DNA from: Saprospiraceae bacterium
GTDB lineage: Bacteria > Bacteroidota > Bacteroidia > Chitinophagales > Saprospiraceae
Direction of reading: 5' to 3'
Length of the DNA stretch: 64,000 bases
Assembly (NCBI GenBank): GCA_016714085.1
Contig: JADJNW010000014.1
Location: forward strand, 186,001-250,000
Under the pieces are notes generated by a model. It was given only the letters and a program-made list of their open reading frames with translations. It did not search any database and was not told where the DNA came from. Both the position numbers and the translations under genes were made by a program. Positions 34,374 through 43,609 of the stretch are shown here, in pieces. Each line of letters opens with the position of its first letter. Position 1 is the stretch's first letter.

Positions 34374-35192
34374 CTAAACCGCCACGCTATAATCTCTTAA
34401 AGCATCATTCAACGATACTTTTTTGTCGGTTGTTTCTTTGCGTTGCCCAATGATGAGTGCACAAGGTACTTGGTACTCACCTGCCGGAAATTTCTTTGTA
34501 TAAGAACCGGGAATGACTACCGAACGTGAAGGCACACGACCTTTGTAAATAATTGGTTCATTCTTAGTTACGTCAATAATATGCGTAGATTGAGTCAAAA
34601 CGACATTTGCACCCAAAACGGCCTCCTTTTCAATCCGAACACCTTCCACTACGATACACCGTGAACCAATAAAACAATCATCTTCGATGATCGTCGGCGC
34701 TGCTTGCGGCGGCTCTAATACTCCACCAATGCCAACACCGCCACTGAGATGCACATTTCTGCCGATTTGAGCGCATGAACCCACCGTCGCCCAGGTGTCC
34801 ACCATCGTGCCACTACCTACCCAAGCGCCAATATTCACGTAGCTTGGCATCAGAATTACACCTTTTTCCAGGAATGAACCATAACGAGCAATCGCGTGCG
34901 GCACAACCCTTACGCCTTGCGCGGCGTAGTTGCGCTTGAGCGGAATCTTGTCATGAAACTCAAAAGGCCCAACTTCGATGGTTTCCATCTGACGGAGCGG
35001 AAAAAACAAAACAACTGCTTTTTTGATCCATTCGTTGACACGCCAAGTGCCGTCAGCATTGGGCTCAGCAACACGCAATTCTCCTTGATCCAGCATTTCA
35101 ACTACGCGACCTACGGCTTCTTGTATTGGTTTATCTTTCAGAAGACTACGATCTTCCCAGGCCTGTTCGATCAATTCTTGGAGTTGTTCCAT
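34374..35192 (-). CDS. dapD: Tetrahydrodipicolinate N-succinyltransferase
   Basis: 272 residues from ATG 35192 (MEQLQELIEQAWEDR); an upstream in-frame start is not supported by the family. Catalyses succinylation of tetrahydrodipicolinate in lysine and diaminopimelate synthesis. N-terminal helical domain, then a left-handed beta-helix of hexapeptide repeats (GSGTMVDTWATVGSCAQIG, GVGIGGVLEPPQAAP, EDDCFIGSRCIVVEGV) and the C-terminal VPGSYTKKFPAGEY. Usual length. A hairpin lies in the leader at 35231-35249. Other dap genes are not in the window. Confidence 0.95.
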   Translation of the reverse strand: MEQLQELIEQAWEDRSLLKDKPIQEAVGRVVEMLDQGELRVAEPNADGTWRVNEWIKKAVVLFFPLRQMETIEVGPFEFHDKIPLKRNYAAQGVRVVPHAIARYGSFLEKGVILMPSYVNIGAWVGSGTMVDTWATVGSCAQIGRNVHLSGGVGIGGVLEPPQAAPTIIEDDCFIGSRCIVVEGVRIEKEAVLGANVVLTQSTHIIDVTKNEPIIYKGRVPSRSVVIPGSYTKKFPAGEYQVPCALIIGQRKETTDKKVSLNDALRDYSVAV

Positions 35193-35230
35193 TTTAATAA
35201 TAAGGTTTTGCCTTGTAAATAGAATTAGAC

Positions 35231-35249
35231 CGCCGATTGCCAATCGGCG
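35231..35249. repeat. REP-like hairpin upstream of dapD
   Basis: CGCCGATT-GCC-AATCGGCG, perfect 8-bp arms with a 3-bp loop, followed by CTACGGCTGC. The GCGCTACG word next to it also appears in both hydrolase intergenic repeats (near 1733 and 3096). It could act in the dapD leader or be a palindromic dispersed element. Confidence 0.5.
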
Positions 35250-35352
35250 CTACGGCTGCAAAAATAATCGCCTCGACGGGAAAAACGAGCTTTTTTCTTT
35301 TTTAGTTCTGGATCACTGAAAAAGAATACGGATAAATAGCTGCGTAGATTCC

Positions 35353-36774
35353 TTACTGGTATTGCAGTTTTACCAAACGCAGTCGGCTCCGGCGTTCACT
35401 AGGGATCACCACTTCATTGGCGTTGAGTTGGGTCGCATCTCGGAAGCGCAGTCGCAAATCAAGATTTTCCGTACTCATCAAGCTTTTTCGATCAAAATCA
35501 CCACTTCCCGACACGATGTATTCGCTTACAGTATTCTCGTAACGAATTTCGTCATTGAACAACAATCGAATACTGGCAGGGGTTTTGAACAAAAAATAGG
35601 AAGAATAAATGCCGTTATCGTCTTGTGAATACTGCTTTTTGTGCAAAATCGTTTTCCAATGCGTTTTCCCGTCAGGGTGAATCGAAATCACCACCAAATC
35701 ATCGTAATAATGATCAACAATTTGACGTACCCCCAAATCAATCGTGCGGTTTGTGCCGAGTGACCTGGAAAGCTCTCGGTTGCGTTCACAAATAAGCACC
35801 GCCCCGCCGTCTCGACGCAAAATAATAGACTGCACGGAAATATCGTGAACGCCTTTATTGTTTTCAATGTTTTTGCCCATTAGGTTCGTGACAAATTCAT
35901 CATTGAAAATGTCAAAAGCGAGTAGAAAATTGCCAGCATTTCCTGGTGTCATACTGATATAAAAAAAGCCCGTCGCTCGTTCTACATTTTTTTCAGAATA
36001 CAGACCTGCACCTACCAGTTGCTTATTAATATTATCATAGTCAAATTTAACATCATACGTAAACTGCTCTTCACCCATGGGAATAGCATAGCGGAGCGGC
36101 GTGCCCGGGTCGGCGCTTATTTCAAAAATTTCGTGATAGTTATGGTCGCGCCGAATTCTAAAGCGATTTTTTTCTAAGACCATGAAAGCCGTGCCTTCAT
36201 TGCTCAAAATAACCTGATGAAACTCCTCCCAAAAATTCATATCATCGGGCGAAAAAGATTTATCCCATAGTACCTTCATGTTCACAATATCATAGGAAAT
36301 CATATTGAAAGTTTGTTGATTTTCAATATGATAGATCAAAACTTTGCTCTTGTCTTCCGATAAAACCAACTCAAAATTTGGGGTGTAAAATAAAAACCCC
36401 AGGTCTTTCAACATCACCGTATCGCGCAAGTTGGCGGCAGGATCGTAGCGATTCGCTCTTAGCACCAAATGGTTTTTGGCTCGATGCCTATAAATAATAG
36501 TGAAATCGGATTCCGAAGGGATGATGCCAATAACTTTTGGCGAGCGTTTTTCCAGGTTCAGATTTTTACTCCAGGATTCCCGAAGATTTTTATCAAAAGC
36601 CTGCACTTCAAACTCGGTAGTGCGATCCCGGAACAAAAGAAGCCGGTCTTTAAAGTTTCCAATCACTTCATAAGCAATATCATTGCGCAATGGAATATCT
36701 TCAGAAATAGTAATGTTTTGGGCACTCAGCAACCAGGGTGTTGTAATTAAAAGGGCAAAAATCAATCTCTTCAT
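35353..36774 (-). CDS. Exported protein of unknown function, beta-propeller-like
   Basis: 473 residues with signal peptide (MKRLIFALLITTPWLLSAQ). The mature protein has evenly spaced strand blocks (LLLFRDRTTEFEVQAFDKNL, ENQQTFNMISYDIVNMKVLW, GGAVLICERNRELSR, VVISIHPDGKTHWKTILHKK), which suggests a WD-like or PQQ-like propeller but without canonical repeat motifs. No catalytic motif seen. It is divergent from a putative small gene and an alpha/beta hydrolase gene. Probably periplasmic or outer-membrane associated; function unknown. Confidence 0.7.
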   Translation of the reverse strand: MKRLIFALLITTPWLLSAQNITISEDIPLRNDIAYEVIGNFKDRLLLFRDRTTEFEVQAFDKNLRESWSKNLNLEKRSPKVIGIIPSESDFTIIYRHRAKNHLVLRANRYDPAANLRDTVMLKDLGFLFYTPNFELVLSEDKSKVLIYHIENQQTFNMISYDIVNMKVLWDKSFSPDDMNFWEEFHQVILSNEGTAFMVLEKNRFRIRRDHNYHEIFEISADPGTPLRYAIPMGEEQFTYDVKFDYDNINKQLVGAGLYSEKNVERATGFFYISMTPGNAGNFLLAFDIFNDEFVTNLMGKNIENNKGVHDISVQSIILRRDGGAVLICERNRELSRSLGTNRTIDLGVRQIVDHYYDDLVVISIHPDGKTHWKTILHKKQYSQDDNGIYSSYFLFKTPASIRLLFNDEIRYENTVSEYIVSGSGDFDRKSLMSTENLDLRLRFRDATQLNANEVVIPSERRSRLRLVKLQYQ

Positions 36775-36790
36775 AGCTTCGCAAATTTTT

Positions 36791-36949
36791 ATGGAGCAAT
36801 CACTAAAATTAAGGATATTGCACGAAAATAACCAGTATCTTTTGGCAAACGCACAACAATTCTTTCAAAAAGTAAAATCTAAATTAAGACGATTGTTCAG
36901 AATAATATGGGGAATTATTGGAAAAAGTGCATTAAATTTTCGCAGTTGA
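36791..36949 (+). CDS. Possible small basic protein (52 residues)
   Basis: An ATG-initiated open frame in the region between divergent genes encodes MEQSLKLRILHENNQYLLAN, then a basic, hydrophobic tail (KVKSKLRRLFRIIWGIIGK). It ends 18 bp before the hydrolase gene on the same strand, so it could be its short upstream partner. No homologue is recognised and the region must also hold the promoter of the minus-strand gene, so this may be chance. Confidence 0.3.
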   Translation: MEQSLKLRILHENNQYLLANAQQFFQKVKSKLRRLFRIIWGIIGKSALNFRS

Positions 36950-36967
36950 AGACTGATATGATAATAA

Positions 36968-37774
36968 ATGATAATGTTAACGGTATTATATATAATTCTG
37001 GCGATCATTTTTTGTTGGTTTTTAGGAAATCTATTTACTTATCCTTTACAGGATTATTTCATTTTCCGACCTAAAAAGCTACAGTCCACTTACCAATTTT
37101 CTTTTCCTCCCGAAGCAGAAGAAATTTTTTTGGAAACACCACATCACGGCAAGATAAACGCGCTTCATTTTCGAGCAAGCAGCAATGCCAAAGGCGTGGT
37201 GCTTTATTTTCATGGCAATGCCGACAATCTGGCGAGATGGGGGCATTTGCATCTATTTTTTGCGCAATTCAATTACGATTATTTCGTATATGATTATAGG
37301 GGCTTTGGCAAAAGCAAAGGCCCGAGAAATGAGCAAATTATGTATGAAGATGCATCTGCAATTTTTGCATATCTCACAAAACATTACAGTTTGGATCAAA
37401 TTGTAATATTCGGACGTTCAATGGGTTCTGCTTTTGCTTGTAAAATTGCTGCTGAAAATCGAGTAAAGGCTTTGATTCTGGAAACGCCTTTTTCAAGCAT
37501 GAAAAATTTATTTTATACGTATTATCCTTTTTTACCAAAAATCTTTATTTTTAAATACCGATTTCCGAACAAAAAATACTTAACCGAGGTACAATGCCCG
37601 GTACATATTTTTCAGGGTACGAAGGATTGGGTGGTGCCTTATACTTGCGCCGCTCGATTAAAAAGTTGCCTAAAAATCAACGATACATTCATTACAATTC
37701 CCGAAGGGAAGCACAATAATTTAATATCTTTCGATATTTACAGCCAAAAAATAGAAGCAATTTTAAAAGAGTAA
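36968..37774 (+). CDS. Membrane-anchored alpha/beta hydrolase (BEM46/ABHD13-like)
   Basis: 268 residues. N-terminal membrane helix (LTVLYIILAIIFCWFLGNLF), then the segment YFIFRPKKLQ usual in this family, oxyanion HGNADNLARW, YDYRGFGKSKG, nucleophile elbow FGRSMGSAFA, acid QGTKDWVVPY and His in PEGKHNNL. Family members are membrane-bound serine hydrolases of unclear substrate. Two possible starts (ATG at 36968 or 36974). 16 bp before trmB, so probably co-transcribed with it. Confidence 0.85.
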   Translation: MIMLTVLYIILAIIFCWFLGNLFTYPLQDYFIFRPKKLQSTYQFSFPPEAEEIFLETPHHGKINALHFRASSNAKGVVLYFHGNADNLARWGHLHLFFAQFNYDYFVYDYRGFGKSKGPRNEQIMYEDASAIFAYLTKHYSLDQIVIFGRSMGSAFACKIAAENRVKALILETPFSSMKNLFYTYYPFLPKIFIFKYRFPNKKYLTEVQCPVHIFQGTKDWVVPYTCAARLKSCLKINDTFITIPEGKHNNLISFDIYSQKIEAILKE

Positions 37775-37790
37775 GTGACTTTTTGGAAAA

Positions 37791-38483
37791 ATGGGCAGGA
37801 GAAATAAACTACAAAAATTCTCGGATTTGCTGCGTTTTCCTCATGTGTACGAGAATTTTGATGCCGAAAATCCTGGATTAATAGGCGCAAATGGCGAATC
37901 CATTGACCTGAAAGGCAAGTGGGCAGCACAACATTTTAAAAATGATCGTCCGATCACACTCGAATTGGCTTGTGGCAGAGGCGAGTACACAATTGGCCTG
38001 GCGCAACGCTACCCGGAGCGCAATTTTATTGGGGTGGACATCAAAGGTGCTCGCATTTGGAAAGGCGCAAACGCCGCACAGGAAAAGGGTTTGGAAAATG
38101 TGGCTTTCCTGCGCACGCGCATCGAACAGATTGCTTTGTTTTTTGCACCGGAAGAAATTAGTGAAATCTGGATCACTTTTCCCGATCCTTTTTTGCGTGA
38201 TGCCAAGTCCAATCGCCGCCTCACGTCTCCCTTTTTTCTCGATCAGTATCGAAAAATACTCAAAAAAGAGGGCATCGTCCATCTGAAAACCGACGAGATG
38301 AATTTGTATAAATTTACTTTAGAAACCTTAGCCGCAGATGCGAATGCGGAACTGCTTTATTGTGATGATGATATTTACGCCAGGGCTTTGCCTTTCCCTG
38401 AATTAGAGTTAAAAACCTATTATGAAACGCAGCATCTTGCCGAAGGTAAAACGATCAAATACGTCCGCTTCAAATTAAATTAG
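37791..38483 (+). CDS. trmB: tRNA (guanine-N7)-methyltransferase
   Basis: 230 residues. Methylates G46 of tRNA using SAM. Class I methyltransferase motifs: ELACGRGEYTIGLA, GVDIKGARIW, and the TrmB hallmark WITFPDPFLRDAKSNRRL, then LKTDEMNLYKFTLETL. Normal length. It follows the hydrolase gene by 16 bp. Several long antisense frames over it are shadows. Confidence 0.95.
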   Translation: MGRRNKLQKFSDLLRFPHVYENFDAENPGLIGANGESIDLKGKWAAQHFKNDRPITLELACGRGEYTIGLAQRYPERNFIGVDIKGARIWKGANAAQEKGLENVAFLRTRIEQIALFFAPEEISEIWITFPDPFLRDAKSNRRLTSPFFLDQYRKILKKEGIVHLKTDEMNLYKFTLETLAADANAELLYCDDDIYARALPFPELELKTYYETQHLAEGKTIKYVRFKLN

Positions 38484-38528
38484 CCATTATTCAATCGCTG
38501 GTAACTTATTCAATATCAATGAGTATTA

Positions 38529-38540
38529 GTCAATATTGAC
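38529..38540. promoter_or_regulatory. Perfect 12-bp palindrome upstream of the sigma-factor promoter
   Basis: GTCAATATTGAC is fully self-complementary and lies 20 bp upstream of the -35 element of the ECF-type promoter. A possible operator for a second regulator. Confidence 0.4.
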
Positions 38541-38559
38541 AAAATATTTCTTTTTCTAA

Positions 38560-38587
38560 TGTAACCTTTCAGGTGCTTCCGCGACTA
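38560..38587 (+). promoter_or_regulatory. ECF-type promoter of the sigma/GIN fusion gene
   Basis: -35 TGTAACC (38560-38566) and -10 CGACTA (38582-38587), spacer 15 bp. This pair matches the autoregulated promoters seen before ECF sigma genes in Bacteroidota, and not the TTTG/TAnnTTTG housekeeping type. It implies self-activation. Confidence 0.6.
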
Positions 38588-38638
38588 TCTATTTGAAAAG
38601 GTTAATTTTGAGATTATCACCAAATACCTGATTGCGAA

Positions 38639-40558
38639 ATGGTCGAGCAAAAACAAGTTGCGTTTATGGAAGCGTATGAGCCTTGCCACGAGGCCTTTAT
38701 CCGCTACTGTTCTGCGGTGGCGTATGGCAAAATGGAAATAGAAGACCTGGTGCAGGATGTTCTGCTTTCAGCCTACGAGCATTTTGATAAGATTGCCAAA
38801 AAAGATCAATTTTTACATTACTTGATCCGTGCTGCTCGCAACAAATCGATCACTCAATGGCGGCGATCAAAATACAAAACAGAATTATTGGAGCAGCATA
38901 AAAATGAGCTCCAAGCGCAAGGAACACCGCCAGAAGTAGCGCTTGATATCGAGTTATTGTATCGGGCATTAGACCAACTTCCTGAAAAGCAGCGCGATGC
39001 AATCATCCTGTTTGAAATTAGTGGTTTTAGTATGATTGAAATCGCGCAAATCCAAAATAGCAAGGAAAACGCAGTCAAAACAAGGATTAGTCGAGGGCGA
39101 AAACGACTCCGCGCGCTGATGAAAGAAGAAGAAACCTCGCATTCGAGCGCAGGTGTTTTAGGAACGATTCCAATTTTTTGGGCTATGGAACAAATGCATC
39201 CCGACGAACAACTATTCGAATACTTACGCCGATTACCGACTGATTTGAGCAAAGAAAAAGTATTAGGGATCATTCAAAAGCTGCCAACATTGCCTCCTTT
39301 GAAAAGTAATTGGCTTCAAAATATTCACCAAATCAACTTAAATACTATCATTATGAGTTCAACCAGCATCGCTATTCTTATTGGAGCTTTGGTATTTTTT
39401 ACACCAAAAGAAATCACCCGAACTATTGCAAGTTTACCCGAAGAAGGAACGGAAGAAAATACTTCAGAAATCATTCCCGAAGAAAAGACCTTACCTGAAA
39501 CAGCGCTATTGACTGCTATTGATGGGGCCGTTTACAATGTAAAAACAGAAATAACAAGGGCATCCGTAAATAAAAATGTAACGTCATCTGCCTCTAAAAT
39601 CTCCGTTCAAGACATTCCGCAGAAATTGGTAATGCTTCCGCAGTCCTTGGCAGCAAAGCCATTATTTATAAAAAATATTATACCCAATCAAAAAATAAAT
39701 ACCAGCTCGGCATTTGATGATAATGATTGTGCAATACCTGTGCATTTTGAAGGAGATATCAAGCAATTCAAAAGAAAATTGACGAAATATTTAGAAAATG
39801 ACGATTTGATTTCTTCAAACATACGGAAAGTACGTTTGTCATTTGCTGAAGATGAAGTGGTGGTGAATCAAAGCTTAATTCCTGCACAATTACAACAGAA
39901 ATACATCCAATATCTTTATAAACATAATATCTATGCCTGCCCCACTCGTATCGTCGAAATGACGACGGATTATATTGCTGTCGGCGACGTAACAAAAGAT
40001 GGCTTCAAAGGCAGAACACATGGTAGTCTTGATCTGAACGTGCTGAATAAAATCAATACAAAAGAATTGCAAGCGAAAGGCAAGCAAGTGGAGGAGCGAC
40101 CAATTGGGGCTTTTCAGGCTTTAAAAGTGTCTGGATTGGCAGTAGTGCATCTTTCAAAAGGCGCAACAAAAAGCGCTAGAGTCGAAGTATCCGGTATGCC
40201 GATTGAGGATTTGGTCACCGAAGAAAAAGATGGCGTTTTGACAATTACCACTCGCGGACAATATAGTGGTGAGACCATCAATGTTTTCATAAGCACACCG
40301 TCGCTGAAATCTATTGAAGTAGGCGGCGCGGGCGAGCTTTATAGTAAAGAAACCATCAAAGCGGATAAACTCGAAATTTCAGTAGTAGATGTAGGCGCAG
40401 CCTGGCTCAACGTGGAAGTATCAGATGTAACGATTAATTTGAAAGGCGGAGACCTAACAATTTCCGGTACGGCGGATCGGCAGCACGTCCGCTCCATAGG
40501 TAGAGATGCCTCGAGAGGTACATTGGATAACCAACAGCTGAAATTAAAAGAAGAATAG
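38639..40558 (+). CDS. Single-chain ECF sigma factor / membrane helix / GIN (DUF2807) sensor fusion
   Basis: 639 residues in one open frame. Residues ~10-80 are sigma region 2 (FIRYCSAVAYGKMEIEDLVQ, DVLLSAYEHF); ~110-165 region 4 (ALDQLPEKQRDAIILFEISG, SMIEIAQIQNSKENAVKTRI). Then an anti-sigma-like cytoplasmic linker (DEQLFEYLRRLPTDL, KSNWLQNIHQINLN), one membrane helix (~236-258, SSTSIAILIGALVFF), a ~220-residue extracytoplasmic part and a C-terminal GIN/DUF2807 head domain (IGAFQALKVSGLAVVHLSKG, TPSLKSIEVGGAGELYS). In related genomes these are usually two genes. The chain would be a membrane-tethered sigma factor, released by proteolysis or acting at the membrane. The upstream promoter is ECF-like. 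Confidence 0.8.
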   Translation: MVEQKQVAFMEAYEPCHEAFIRYCSAVAYGKMEIEDLVQDVLLSAYEHFDKIAKKDQFLHYLIRAARNKSITQWRRSKYKTELLEQHKNELQAQGTPPEVALDIELLYRALDQLPEKQRDAIILFEISGFSMIEIAQIQNSKENAVKTRISRGRKRLRALMKEEETSHSSAGVLGTIPIFWAMEQMHPDEQLFEYLRRLPTDLSKEKVLGIIQKLPTLPPLKSNWLQNIHQINLNTIIMSSTSIAILIGALVFFTPKEITRTIASLPEEGTEENTSEIIPEEKTLPETALLTAIDGAVYNVKTEITRASVNKNVTSSASKISVQDIPQKLVMLPQSLAAKPLFIKNIIPNQKINTSSAFDDNDCAIPVHFEGDIKQFKRKLTKYLENDDLISSNIRKVRLSFAEDEVVVNQSLIPAQLQQKYIQYLYKHNIYACPTRIVEMTTDYIAVGDVTKDGFKGRTHGSLDLNVLNKINTKELQAKGKQVEERPIGAFQALKVSGLAVVHLSKGATKSARVEVSGMPIEDLVTEEKDGVLTITTRGQYSGETINVFISTPSLKSIEVGGAGELYSKETIKADKLEISVVDVGAAWLNVEVSDVTINLKGGDLTISGTADRQHVRSIGRDASRGTLDNQQLKLKEE

Positions 40559-40592
40559 GCATTTTGCTACAAGCTTAGCCTATCAGCAAATT

Positions 40593-43409
40593 TTATCTTG
40601 TCAGATACATATTCCGCTGATTATTCAACTCCCGGAAGTAAGGGTCAGAAAGGTCTTTGATGAAGTAAATCGCTTCACCTGTGGACTTCATTTCTGGCCC
40701 TAAATTTTTATCAACATTCGGGAATTTCTCAAAAGAAAATACGGGCACTTTTATAGCAAAACCGCTCGGTTGTGGCTTGATATCAAAATCTTTCAGCTTG
40801 TGCGTCCCGAGCATAATTTTAGTTGCAATTTGCAAATAAGGTACTTTGTATGCTTTCGCAATAAAAGGTGTGGTGCGCGACGCGCGTGGATTGGCTTCGA
40901 TCACATATACCTTATCATCTTTGATAGCAAATTGCACATTGACCAAACCTCTCACATTCAGTGCTTTAGCGAGTTTATGCGTGTATTCTACCATCGTACT
41001 CACCGCTTCTACCGAAAGGCTGTAAGTCGGCAATACTGCTGAACTATCTCCTGAGTGAACACCCGCTGGTTCGATATGCTCCATAATGCCCATGATATGC
41101 ACATCGTCGCCATCACAAATAGCATCTATTTCTGCTTCCTTGGCGCGATCAAGGAAGTGATCAATCAGCACCCGATTATCAGGCATATGCTTGAAAATGG
41201 TCAGCACATGACGCTCCAATTCATCATCATTGATCACAATCCGCATATTTTGGCCGCCCAAAACGTATGAAGGCCGCACCAATACTGGGTAACCGATACC
41301 ACGAGCCACTTGCAATGCTTCATCCGCATCATTAGAAACGCCATACTCCGGGTAGGGAATTTCCAATTCTTTCAATAAATCTGAAAATGCGCCGCGATCC
41401 TCCGCCAAGTCCATATTTTCATAGCTTGTGCCAAAAATCTTAATCCCATTTTCATGGAATTTCTGCGCCAGCTTGAGCGCCGTCTGCCCACCCAATTGTA
41501 CAATAACGCCTTCCGGTTTTTCGAGCTCCAGGATTTCTTCCAGGTGTTCCCAAAATACCGGCTCGAAATATAATTTATCTGCAATATCAAAGTCAGTTGA
41601 AACGGTTTCAGGATTACAATTAATCATAATAGATTCATAACCAGCGTCTTTTGCAGCGATCAAACCATGCACGCAGCAGTAGTCAAATTCGATGCCCTGC
41701 CCGATACGGTTCGGGCCGGAACCAAGTACAATGACTTTTTTCTTATTGCTTGGGATGCTCTCGTTTTCTTTATCAAAAGCCGAGTAGAAATAAGGCGTTC
41801 GAGCTTCAAACTCAGCGGCACAGGTGTCCACCATTTTGTAGGTACGGCGAATGCCAAGTTTCTTTCGCTGCTTAGTCACTTCTTCCTCTTTCAATCTGAG
41901 AATCCAGGCAATTTGTGCATCGGAATAGCCTACTTCCTTTAGTTCTCTGAAGAAATCTTCAGAAATATCTTCGGCTACGTTATAGCGCATGAGTTTCTCT
42001 TCCATTTTCACCAAACGCTTGATTTGCTTGATGAACCAGGGATCAATCTTGGTTAGTTTATGAATTGTTGTTTCCGGCACACCGAGGCGCAACGCATCTT
42101 TCACACGGAAAATCCGATCTTCGGAAGCGTATTCAAGGCGTTCGAGAATATCAGACGTTCTGATCCATTCTTTCATATCAGCTCCCAAGCCCATTCGACC
42201 GTTTTCCAAGCTCTGACAAGCTTTCTGCAAGGCTTCCAGAAAATTGCGACCAATCGCCATCACCTCACCTACCGATTTCATTTGCAAACCAAGTCGATGA
42301 TCGGAGCCATAAAATTTGTCAAAATTCCAACGCGGCATTTTCACAATCACATAATCCAACGTCGGTTCAAAATATGCAGAAGTTGTTTTTGTAATCTGAT
42401 TTTTCAATTCATCCAAATGGTAGCCAATAGCAAGTTTGGCAGCGATTTTAGCAATCGGATAACCCGTCGCTTTACTTGCCAATGCAGAAGAGCGTGATAC
42501 ACGCGGGTTGATTTCGATCACGATCAAATTCTCCGTCTCCGGGTCAAGCGCAAATTGAATATTGCAACCACCAGAAAAATTACCCAGCGAACGCATCGCT
42601 TTGATCGCCTGATCGCGCATTTCCTGATAAGCCGTATCCGAAAGGGTCATCGCCGGAGCCACTGTAATGCTGTCGCCTGTGTGAATCCCCATCGGGTCGA
42701 GGTTTTCAACGGTACAGATAATCACTACATTATCCGCTGCATCGCGCAATAATTCTAATTCAAATTCTTTCCAACCCAAAACTGCTTTTTCTACCAAAAC
42801 CTCGTGGGTAGGTGAAAGGCTCAAACCTCGGCGCAGCGCAGCATCAAACTCTTCTTCTTTATGTACAAAAGCGCCACCTGTACCGCCCAGCGTATAAGAT
42901 GGTCGTATAACCAACGGATAACCAATCTTTTGTGCAGCCTCTTTTCCTTCCAGGAATGAATTAGCAATAAAAGAAGGCGCGACACCCAATCCTTGATTGA
43001 CCATGTGCTGTCGGAAAGCTTCTCGATTTTCCGTCAATTCAATTGCATTCACATCCACGCCAATCATGCGCACACCATATTTCTCCCAAACCCCCAGTTT
43101 GTCAGCTTCCACGCAAAGATTCAGTGCAGTTTGACCGCCCATTGTAGCCAATACGGCATCGATTTGTCTTTCTTCCAAAACCTGTACAATGCTATCAACC
43201 GTAAGCGGCAGCAAATAAACATGATCAGCGGTGACCGGATCGGTCATAATGGTAGCAGGATTGGAATTGATTAGTGTGACTTCGATGCCTTCTTCTCTCA
43301 GCGAGCGCGAAGCCTGAGAGCCAGAGTAATCAAATTCGCAAGCTTGACCAATAATAATAGGGCCGCTACCTATGATGAGAACGGAACGAAGAGAAGTATC
43401 TTTTGGCAT
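40593..43409 (-). CDS. carB: Carbamoyl-phosphate synthase large subunit, without MGS domain
   Basis: 938 residues from MPKDTSLRSVLIIGSGPIII; an upstream ATG adds eight residues. Makes carbamoyl phosphate for pyrimidines and arginine. Two ATP-grasp halves, each with the GSGP(I/N)xIGQ opening (N-half GSGPIIIGQACEFDYSG, C-half GSGPNRIGQGIEFDY) and the oligomerisation domain between. It stops after KSTGEAIYFIKDLSDPYFRE, so the ~130-residue MGS-like allosteric domain of the E. coli enzyme is absent; the same short form is known in Flavobacteria-type CarB. carA is not in the window. Leader of ~100 bp with a repeat. Confidence 0.96.
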   Translation of the reverse strand: MPKDTSLRSVLIIGSGPIIIGQACEFDYSGSQASRSLREEGIEVTLINSNPATIMTDPVTADHVYLLPLTVDSIVQVLEERQIDAVLATMGGQTALNLCVEADKLGVWEKYGVRMIGVDVNAIELTENREAFRQHMVNQGLGVAPSFIANSFLEGKEAAQKIGYPLVIRPSYTLGGTGGAFVHKEEEFDAALRRGLSLSPTHEVLVEKAVLGWKEFELELLRDAADNVVIICTVENLDPMGIHTGDSITVAPAMTLSDTAYQEMRDQAIKAMRSLGNFSGGCNIQFALDPETENLIVIEINPRVSRSSALASKATGYPIAKIAAKLAIGYHLDELKNQITKTTSAYFEPTLDYVIVKMPRWNFDKFYGSDHRLGLQMKSVGEVMAIGRNFLEALQKACQSLENGRMGLGADMKEWIRTSDILERLEYASEDRIFRVKDALRLGVPETTIHKLTKIDPWFIKQIKRLVKMEEKLMRYNVAEDISEDFFRELKEVGYSDAQIAWILRLKEEEVTKQRKKLGIRRTYKMVDTCAAEFEARTPYFYSAFDKENESIPSNKKKVIVLGSGPNRIGQGIEFDYCCVHGLIAAKDAGYESIMINCNPETVSTDFDIADKLYFEPVFWEHLEEILELEKPEGVIVQLGGQTALKLAQKFHENGIKIFGTSYENMDLAEDRGAFSDLLKELEIPYPEYGVSNDADEALQVARGIGYPVLVRPSYVLGGQNMRIVINDDELERHVLTIFKHMPDNRVLIDHFLDRAKEAEIDAICDGDDVHIMGIMEHIEPAGVHSGDSSAVLPTYSLSVEAVSTMVEYTHKLAKALNVRGLVNVQFAIKDDKVYVIEANPRASRTTPFIAKAYKVPYLQIATKIMLGTHKLKDFDIKPQPSGFAIKVPVFSFEKFPNVDKNLGPEMKSTGEAIYFIKDLSDPYFRELNNQRNMYLTR

Positions 43410-43423
43410 TTTTTTTTTAGCTA

Positions 43424-43500
43424 CAGGCTGCAAGCCTCAAGTTACAAGGAAATACGTGGGAAATCTTGCGGCTTGGGGCTTATAGCTTGCCGCTTTTACA
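43424..43500. repeat. Degenerate intergenic repeat in the carB leader
   Basis: Made of near-copies of GCTACAGGCTGCAAGCCTCAA, AGTTACAAGG, CTTGCGGCTTGGGGCTT and TAGCTTGCCGC on both strands. The same words occur at 7443-7500 behind trpF. It lies between the carB -7 box and its start codon, so it is transcribed. Confidence 0.5.
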
Positions 43501-43510
43501 AAAAACCGCG

Positions 43511-43518
43511 CAAAGATA
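43511..43518 (-). promoter_or_regulatory. -7 promoter element of carB
   Basis: Perfect TATCTTTG on the minus strand; no clear TTTG at -33. RNA would start near 43504, giving a leader of about 95 nt that contains the degenerate repeat. Confidence 0.5.
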
Positions 43519-43609
43519 GTTTTTTTGAGTAATAAGGGGATAAGATGACAGGGTAATTTTTTAGATCAATTCCAAATTATTTGCCTTCATTATCCGATTT
43601 CCTATCAAC

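Noticed and set aside
42060..42497. Long antisense frames over carB
   Set aside because: Shadows of a highly conserved gene on the opposite strand.
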